A DNA stretch of 10,402 bases, from NCBI RefSeq assembly GCF_051860475.1, contig NZ_JBHYDW010000146.1, positions 1 to 10,402 of the forward strand. The letters are read 5' to 3'. The position numbers and the translations under genes were made by a program. Numbering within the stretch: position 1 is the first letter of the stretch; every line of letters starts with the position of its first letter. Positions 6,009-10,402 of the stretch are shown one piece after another. The notes beneath the pieces are model-generated. The model was given only the letters and a program-made list of their open reading frames with translations. It was not told the DNA's origin and did no database searches. The stretch comes from Elioraea sp051860475. GTDB taxonomy: Bacteria; Pseudomonadota; Alphaproteobacteria; Acetobacterales; Acetobacteraceae.

Positions 6009-6028
6009 GATCGCTATAGGGCCGCGTC

Positions 6029-6034
6029 AGGGGA
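6029..6034 (+). promoter_or_regulatory. Ribosome binding site of the ABC ATPase gene
   Basis: AGGGGA lies 6 nt before GTG 6041 in the 32-nt gap after the acyl-CoA synthetase. It supports the GTG start, which places 16 residues before the conserved KSFGRTRVLEDV strand. No convincing promoter was found in this gap. Confidence 0.65.
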
Positions 6035-6040
6035 ACCGAG

Positions 6041-7225
6041 GTGCCGAAGGCTGAGACCGTTGCCGAAGGGGTCGTGCTCTCCGGGATCGCCAAGTCGTTC
6101 GGCCGCACCCGCGTGCTGGAGGACGTCGATCTCGCGATCGAGCCGGGCGAGTTCCTCACCCTGGTCGGGCCGTCCGGTTGCGGCAAATCGACCCTGCTGC
6201 GGATCATCGCCGGGCTGGAGGGGGCCGATCGCGGCTCGGTCGCGATCGGCGGGCGCACGGTCGATCCGCTGCCGCCCGATCAGCGCGACGTGGCGATGGT
6301 GTTCCAGTCCTACGCTCTCTACCCGCACATGACGGTGGCGGGGAACATGGCGACCCCGCTGGAGATGCGGAGGCTGACGCTGCTCGAGCGCCTGCCGCTG
6401 ATCCGCCTGCTCTCGCCGCGCCGGCCGCGGGTGATGCGCGGCATCATGGCCGAGGTGCGCTCCGTCGCCGAGCAGCTCCGGATCGCCCACCTGCTCGACC
6501 GCAAGCCCGCACAGCTCTCCGGCGGGCAGCGTCAGCGCGTCGCCCTCGGCCGCGCCATGGTGCGCCGCCCGCGTGTGTTCCTGATGGACGAGCCGCTGTC
6601 GAATCTCGACGCGGCGCTGCGCGTGCACATGCGCAGCGAACTCGCCGAGCTGCATGCGCGCCTCCGCATCACCTTCATCTACGTCACCCACGACCAGGTG
6701 GAGGCGATGACCATGTCGAGCCGGGTCGCGCTGATGGACCGGGGCCGCATCCTCCAGCTCGGCACGCCGGCCGATCTCTACGACCGGCCGGCCACGCTCG
6801 CAGTCGCGCGTTTCATCGGCTCGCCGCCGATCAACGTGATCGAGGGCGAGGCGGACGGCGCCTGCGTGCGGATCGACGGGGTGCGGCTTCCGATCGCGCA
6901 GGGGGTGCCGGCGGGCACGCGTGTCACTGTCGGCATCCGCCCCGAGGCGCTGCATCCGACCTCGCCCCGCCGCGACGGGCCAGTGCTGCGCGCGCGGCTG
7001 AAGCGGGCCGAGAACCTGGGCGCGGAGTGGATGCTGCACGCCACGCTCGCCGGCGCGGGCGACACGCCACTGGTCGTGCGCATCACCGCCGCCGAGCACG
7101 ACTCCGCTGTCCAGGCTGGACTGCTCGGCAAGGAGATCGCCCTCGCGGTCGCGCCGTCGGGGACGCATCTGTTCGGCGCCGACGGCGCGCGCATCGCCCT
7201 GCACCAGCTCGAAAGGGTGGGGTGA
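6041..7225 (+). CDS. ABC importer ATPase, UgpC/MalK-like (CUT1 family)
   Basis: The 394-residue cytoplasmic subunit powers the importer encoded by the next three genes. Walker A is GPSGCGKST (43-51), the Q-loop glutamine is Gln89 (VFQSYALYPHMTV), the signature is LSGGQRQR (159-166), Walker B is VFLMDEP (179-185), the D-loop is SNLD (187-190) and the switch histidine is His217. A C-terminal TOBE-type domain (about 260-385, ending HLFGADGARI) is typical of sugar and glycerol-phosphate importers. Between the Q-loop region and the signature, residues 109-140 (LTLLERLPLIRLLSPRRPR and flanks) are longer and more basic than the usual helical linker, an insertion of roughly 15-20 residues. GTG start with a good ribosome binding site. 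The permease gene begins 1 nt after its stop. Confidence 0.94.
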   Translation: MPKAETVAEGVVLSGIAKSFGRTRVLEDVDLAIEPGEFLTLVGPSGCGKSTLLRIIAGLEGADRGSVAIGGRTVDPLPPDQRDVAMVFQSYALYPHMTVAGNMATPLEMRRLTLLERLPLIRLLSPRRPRVMRGIMAEVRSVAEQLRIAHLLDRKPAQLSGGQRQRVALGRAMVRRPRVFLMDEPLSNLDAALRVHMRSELAELHARLRITFIYVTHDQVEAMTMSSRVALMDRGRILQLGTPADLYDRPATLAVARFIGSPPINVIEGEADGACVRIDGVRLPIAQGVPAGTRVTVGIRPEALHPTSPRRDGPVLRARLKRAENLGAEWMLHATLAGAGDTPLVVRITAAEHDSAVQAGLLGKEIALAVAPSGTHLFGADGARIALHQLERVG

Positions 7226-7226
7226 G

Positions 7227-8120
7227 ATGGGCGCGCGCTCGCCGCAGGCTCGCACGGAAGCGCGCTGGGGCGCGATCTTCGCCGCCCCTGCCCTGCTGCT
7301 GATCCTGACCATCCTGCTCGCCCCGCTCGCGGTGCTGGTGGCGCTCTCGGTCACCGACTACCGCCTCGGCGCGATCGCGGTGCGGTTGGTCGGGCTCGAC
7401 AACTACGCGGCGATGGTCGCCGATCCGGTGTTCCAGCGCTCGCTGCGCAACACCTTCCTCTACGTCGCCTTTGTGCTGCCGGTGGCCGTGTTCGGGGGCC
7501 TCGGCGTCGCCTTGCTCGTTCACGCGCGGATCCGAACCCGGACGTTCTACGAGGTTATCTACTTCCTGCCCGTCACCTCGACGCTGGTAGCGATGGCGAC
7601 CGTCTGGCAGTTCATGCTGCACCCCACGCTCGGCCCGGTGACGCCGCTCGCAATCAACCTGGGCTTCGGACGGATCGACCTGCTGAACGATCCCGACCTC
7701 GCGCTCGGCACGCTCGCGCTGATCGGCATCTGGCAGCTGATCGGCTTCAACATGGTGCTGTTCCTGGCCGGGCTCTCGGCGATCCCGCGGGAGCTCTACG
7801 AGGCCGCCGCACTCGACGGCGCACGCTACGGCCCGGACCGGTTCCTGCGTGTCACCTGGCCGCTGCTGGGTCCGACGACGATGTTCGTCACCGTCACCTC
7901 GACCGTGACCGCCTTCAAGGTGTTCGACACCGTGGTGGTGCTGACGCGCGGCGGTCCGCTCGGCTCGACCGAGACGCTGCTCTACATTCTCTATCTCGAG
8001 GGCTTCCAGTATTTCCGCATGGGCTACGCGGCGGCGATGACGGTGGTGCTGCTGGTGTTCCTCGCCGGTCTGTCGATCCTCCAGGCGCGCGTGCTCGAAC
8101 GGAAGGTGCACTACGCATGA
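7227..8120 (+). CDS. ABC importer permease, UgpA/MalF-like
   Basis: The 297-residue inner-membrane protein is one half of the transport channel. About six hydrophobic helices are visible, the first at 16-41 after a short cytoplasmic N-terminus. The EAA loop that contacts the ATPase is YEAAALDGARYGPDRFLRVTWP (191-212). VFDTVVVLTRGGPLGSTETLLYILY (232-256) is highly typical of this permease class; only the positions and the core TRGGP are needed to recognise it. Length fits UgpA rather than the longer enterobacterial MalF. ATG 7227 lies 1 nt after the ATPase stop, with GAAAGGG 9 nt upstream inside the ATPase gene, so translation is probably coupled. Confidence 0.94.
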   Translation: MGARSPQARTEARWGAIFAAPALLLILTILLAPLAVLVALSVTDYRLGAIAVRLVGLDNYAAMVADPVFQRSLRNTFLYVAFVLPVAVFGGLGVALLVHARIRTRTFYEVIYFLPVTSTLVAMATVWQFMLHPTLGPVTPLAINLGFGRIDLLNDPDLALGTLALIGIWQLIGFNMVLFLAGLSAIPRELYEAAALDGARYGPDRFLRVTWPLLGPTTMFVTVTSTVTAFKVFDTVVVLTRGGPLGSTETLLYILYLEGFQYFRMGYAAAMTVVLLVFLAGLSILQARVLERKVHYA

Positions 8121-8130
8121 AGGCGGGGGC

Positions 8131-8961
8131 ATGAGACCCGGGCGCATCATCGGCCGGATCGCGTCGCACGCCGTGCTGCTCGCCGGCGCGGTGGTGATGG
8201 CCGCCCCGTTCCTGTGGATGCTGCTCACCTCGATCCGACCGCCGGAGGAGGTGTTCGGCGCGGTGTTCGATCCGATCCCGTCGCGCTTCGCCGGGGTCGA
8301 GAACTACGGCCAGGCGCTGGGTGCCAGCAACCTGCCGCGCGCGATGCTGAACGGCGTGATCGTCTGCGGCGGCATCCTCGCAGTGCAGCTGCTCACCGCG
8401 ATCCCGGCGGCCTATGCGCTCGCGCGGCTGAGTTTCCGCGGGCGGGGGCTGCTGTTCGGGCTGGTGCTGTTCGGGCTCTGCATCCCGATCCAGGTGCCGG
8501 CGCTGCCGCTCTACATCGCGCTCGCCAATCTGCGGCTGCTCGACACCTATTTCGCGCTGATGATGCCGTTCTTCCTGACCGTGTTCGGCCTGTTCCTGTT
8601 CCGCCAGTTCTTCCGCACCTATCCGGAGGAGATTCTCCAGGCCGCGCGGCTCGACGGCATGGGCGAGTTCGAGATCGTCTGGCGGATCGCCGCACCCGCC
8701 GCACTGCCGGCGATCGCCGCGTTCTCGGTGTTCTCGGTGGTCGCGCACTGGAACGACCTCTACTGGCCGCTGATCGTCGTCACCTCGTCGGAGCGCGCGA
8801 CACCGGCGCTCGGCATCCTCGCCTTCCGCGACGCCGAGACGGGCGGCAACTACGGTGCGCTGATGGCCGCCGCCGCGCTGATCACCGGGCCGATGATCGT
8901 CGGCTTCCTCGTTGCCCGCCGTGCCTTCGTGCGCGGCATCACCATGACCGGAGTTCGTTGA
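8131..8961 (+). CDS. ABC importer permease, UgpE/MalG-like
   Basis: The 276-residue inner-membrane protein is the second channel subunit. The first helix (12-33) ends in WMLLTSIRP, the common N-terminal motif of this class. About six helices follow. The EAA loop is EEILQAARLDGMGEFEIVW (166-184) followed by RIAAPAALPA. HWNDLYWPLIV, near residues 206-216, is the usual C-terminal signature. ATG 8131 follows the first permease gene by 10 nt, with an AAGGCGGGGG run serving as ribosome binding site. The heterodimer with the preceding permease, plus two ATPase subunits, gives the standard CUT1 importer. Confidence 0.94.
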   Translation: MRPGRIIGRIASHAVLLAGAVVMAAPFLWMLLTSIRPPEEVFGAVFDPIPSRFAGVENYGQALGASNLPRAMLNGVIVCGGILAVQLLTAIPAAYALARLSFRGRGLLFGLVLFGLCIPIQVPALPLYIALANLRLLDTYFALMMPFFLTVFGLFLFRQFFRTYPEEILQAARLDGMGEFEIVWRIAAPAALPAIAAFSVFSVVAHWNDLYWPLIVVTSSERATPALGILAFRDAETGGNYGALMAAAALITGPMIVGFLVARRAFVRGITMTGVR

Positions 8962-8972
8962 CCCGCAGCCCC

Positions 8973-8981
8973 AGAAGGGAG
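8973..8981 (+). promoter_or_regulatory. Ribosome binding site choosing the binding-protein start
   Basis: AGAAGGGAG is 8 nt before ATG 8990. An in-frame GTG at 8981 overlaps this site and therefore cannot use it, so the ATG is the better start. Confidence 0.7.
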
Positions 8982-8989
8982 TGAGAACG

Positions 8990-10285
8990 ATGCTGACACG
9001 CAAGCAACTGCTGACAGGGACCGGGGCGGCCGCGCTCGCTGCCGCCATGCCCACGGGACGCGCCGAGGCGCAGGCCCAGGTGACGCTCGACGTCGTGCAC
9101 GCCTACCCCTCCTTCGCGCGGTTCTTCGCGCCGATCGCCGAGGAGTTCACCAAGGCCAACCCCGGCATCCGCATCGCCTTCCGCCAGATCATCCCGAACT
9201 ACGACGAACTCCATCAGTCGCTGCTGCGCGGGGCGCTGACCAATCAGCTCCCCGACGTGACCTTCTCAGGCTTCAACCGCCTGCCCGAGCTCGCGCGCAC
9301 GCTCGCCGCGCGCAACCAGATCGTCGATCTCGCGCCGCTGATCGCCGCCGAGGGCGCGCGCTGGGCGGTCGACAATTTCAGCCCGCGCATGCTGGCACTC
9401 GGCAAGGTGGACGGCACGCAGTTCGGGATGCCGTTCAACGCCTCCTCGCCGATCGCCTACTACAACCCCGAGCTCGTTTCGCGCGCGGGCGGCAATCCGG
9501 ACGCGTTCCCCGACTCCTGGGACGGCGTGATCGCGCTCGGCGCGCGCATCAAGCAGACGACGCCGAATGCGATGGGCGTCTCCTACTACATCAACAGCTT
9601 CGATTCCGACTGGCTCTGGCAGGCGCTGGTGCAACAGGGCGGCGGGCGGATGCTGTCGGCGGACGGCAAGACCGTCGCCTTCGGCGACGCCGCCGGGCTC
9701 GCGGCGGTGCGGCTCGCGCGCCGCTTCGTCACCGAGTGCGGGATGGAGCTGATCGGCGCCGACCAGAATCGCCAGCAATTTGCCACCGGCGGGATCGGCA
9801 TCATCTTCGACAGCCCCGCTCGGCTCGCGGTGATCACGGGTCTCGTGGGTGGGCGGTTCCCGCTGCGCACCTCGCCCTTCCCGATCACCGACAGGGAGAA
9901 GGGCGGTGTGCCGACGGGCGGCAATGCGGCGGTGATCATGGCGCGCGACGACGCCAAGCGCCGCGCAGCCTGGGAGTACGTGAAGTTCTCCGCCGGGCCG
10001 CTCGCGCAGAAGATCGCGGTGGAGATGACCGGATACCTGCCGACCAATCTGCGCGCGGCCGGGCCTGAGTTCCTGGGGTCGTTCTACCAGCAGAACCCGA
10101 ACGCCCGCTCGGCCGCCTTGCAGGCCGACCGGTCGCTGCCGTGGGAGGATTACGGCGCGAACGGGCCCCGCATCCACCGCGCGCAGCAGGAGACGCTGAC
10201 CTCGATCATGCGCGGCGACCTCGCGCCCGAAGCGGGGCTCGCCCGTCTGGTCGAGCAGACCACCGCGCTGATGCGCACGGCCTGA
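8990..10285 (+). CDS. ABC importer extracellular solute-binding protein, family 1 (UgpB-like)
   Basis: The 431-residue protein captures the substrate in the periplasm and hands it to the permeases. MLTRKQLLTGTGAAALAAAM with AEA at 25-27 reads as a Sec signal peptide; there is no twin arginine or lipobox cysteine. The mature part has the cluster 1 binding-protein pattern: ANPGIRI (56-62), GMPFNASSPIAYYNPEL (146-162), the tryptophans in SDWLWQAL (206-213) and MTGYLPTN (346-353). FNASSP-YYN, TGYLP and FYQQNPNA resemble glycerol-3-phosphate-binding UgpB, and Arg394 (NGPRIHR) may match a ligand arginine there, but I judge this from memory and the substrate could be another sugar phosphate, diester or sugar. 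The gene is last in the importer operon, and its TGA gives the first bases of hairpin B1. Confidence 0.92.
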   Translation: MLTRKQLLTGTGAAALAAAMPTGRAEAQAQVTLDVVHAYPSFARFFAPIAEEFTKANPGIRIAFRQIIPNYDELHQSLLRGALTNQLPDVTFSGFNRLPELARTLAARNQIVDLAPLIAAEGARWAVDNFSPRMLALGKVDGTQFGMPFNASSPIAYYNPELVSRAGGNPDAFPDSWDGVIALGARIKQTTPNAMGVSYYINSFDSDWLWQALVQQGGGRMLSADGKTVAFGDAAGLAAVRLARRFVTECGMELIGADQNRQQFATGGIGIIFDSPARLAVITGLVGGRFPLRTSPFPITDREKGGVPTGGNAAVIMARDDAKRRAAWEYVKFSAGPLAQKIAVEMTGYLPTNLRAAGPEFLGSFYQQNPNARSAALQADRSLPWEDYGANGPRIHRAQQETLTSIMRGDLAPEAGLARLVEQTTALMRTA

Positions 10286-10326
10286 TACCCGGAGCACAAA
10301 GGTTCGACCTTTGTGCGGAGGGTATC
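10284..10326 (+). terminator. Hairpin B1, possible terminator of the importer operon
   Basis: GATACCC (10284-10290) pairs with GGGTATC (10320-10326). A symmetric GGA/GGA internal loop follows, then GCACAAAGG (10294-10302) pairs with CCTTTGTGC (10308-10316) around the loop TTCGA. The first two bases are the GA of the binding-protein stop codon. No T-run follows, so intrinsic termination is uncertain; 3'-end protection of the operon mRNA is equally plausible. Confidence 0.65.
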
Positions 10327-10368
10327 GCGCGGGGTTGGTGGGGCGGCCGCGCGCCGGAGGAAAGGTGA

Positions 10369-10402
10369 CATACCAGCCGCGCGAAGGTTCATCCTTCGTG
10401 CG
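10369..10402 (+). repeat. Hairpin B2, partial
   Basis: CGCGCGAAGG (10378-10387) pairs with CCTTCGTGCG (10393-10402) with one G-T wobble, around the loop TTCAT. From 10370 to 10402 it aligns without gaps to B1 from its second base (ATACC, AAGGTTC, CCTT, GTGCG shared). The left outer arm CATACCA (10369-10375) has no partner inside the window; its complement should follow the window edge if this is another 43-nt unit. Confidence 0.65.

Larger units (their letters stand above)
10284..10402 (+). repeat. Composite hairpin repeat, copy B (truncated by the window edge)
   Basis: Directly after the binding-protein stop codon the order seen at 165-332 recurs in the same orientation: hairpin B1 (10284-10326), GCGCG+GGG, the core TGGTRGGGCGGCCGCGYGC (10336-10354) and the start of a second hairpin B2 (10369 onwards). 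The core is identical to copy A at 17 of 19 positions, and the first hairpin at 32 of 43. The extra middle hairpin of copy A is absent. No gene was found between 10286 and the end of the window. Confidence 0.8.

Noticed and set aside
5992..6013. CGATCC/GGATCG dyad and a TATAGG box between the synthetase and the ATPase gene
   Set aside because: A 6-bp stem with a 10-nt loop, and no -35 box at the right spacing; likely chance.
6014..9054. Long - strand frames opposite the ABC transporter genes (446, 381 and 379 residues)
   Set aside because: All are shadows of well-supported + strand genes and show the same low-complexity charged composition.
9266..10297. 343-residue - strand frame opposite the solute-binding protein
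   Set aside because: Arg/His-rich, without recognisable motifs; the + strand frame has a signal peptide and family motifs.

Overview
The window is very GC-rich. Its genes have a strong G/C bias at third codon positions, are tightly packed, and have long arginine/histidine-rich shadow reading frames on the opposite strand. Together with the gene families present, this suggests a high-GC alphaproteobacterium, perhaps Acetobacteraceae/Rhodospirillales. The placement is an inference from composition and gene style; no marker gene fixes it.

Layout: (1) 2-166, the 3' end of an unrecognised + strand gene. (2) 165-332, a composite hairpin repeat (copy A) filling the gap to the next gene. (3) 330-974, a family 5 Fe-S uracil-DNA glycosylase, then 1036-2205, a Bcr/CflA-type MFS drug exporter. 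(4) A - strand cluster read from 4326 down to 2209: an exported alpha/beta hydrolase, a cytoplasmic sulfite-oxidase-like molybdoenzyme, and an exported 2-Cys glutathione peroxidase that overlaps the molybdoenzyme by 8 nt. It converges on the MFS gene with 3 nt between the stop codons. (5) 4371-6008, an acyl-CoA synthetase divergent from the hydrolase. (6) 6041-10285, a complete carbohydrate-type (UgpCAEB-like) ABC importer in the order ATPase, permease, permease, binding protein, with gaps of 1, 10 and 28 nt. (7) 10284-10402, a second copy (B) of the composite hairpin repeat, cut off by the window edge.

The protein genes are ordinary housekeeping and accessory metabolism: DNA repair, efflux, thiol/peroxide defence, acyl activation and solute import. 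The least expected feature is the repeat. It consists of two 43-nt hairpins separated by a roughly 42-nt GC-rich linker with a conserved GCGGCCGC core. It is present in the same orientation at both ends of the window and in both cases starts inside the TGA stop codon of the upstream gene. Between copies, three stem base pairs have changed on both sides so that pairing is kept. In copy A an extra hairpin lies in the linker, and the second hairpin ends exactly on the start codon of the glycosylase gene. I could not recognise it as a named repeat family. No tRNA, rRNA, CRISPR array, insertion sequence or transposase was seen.
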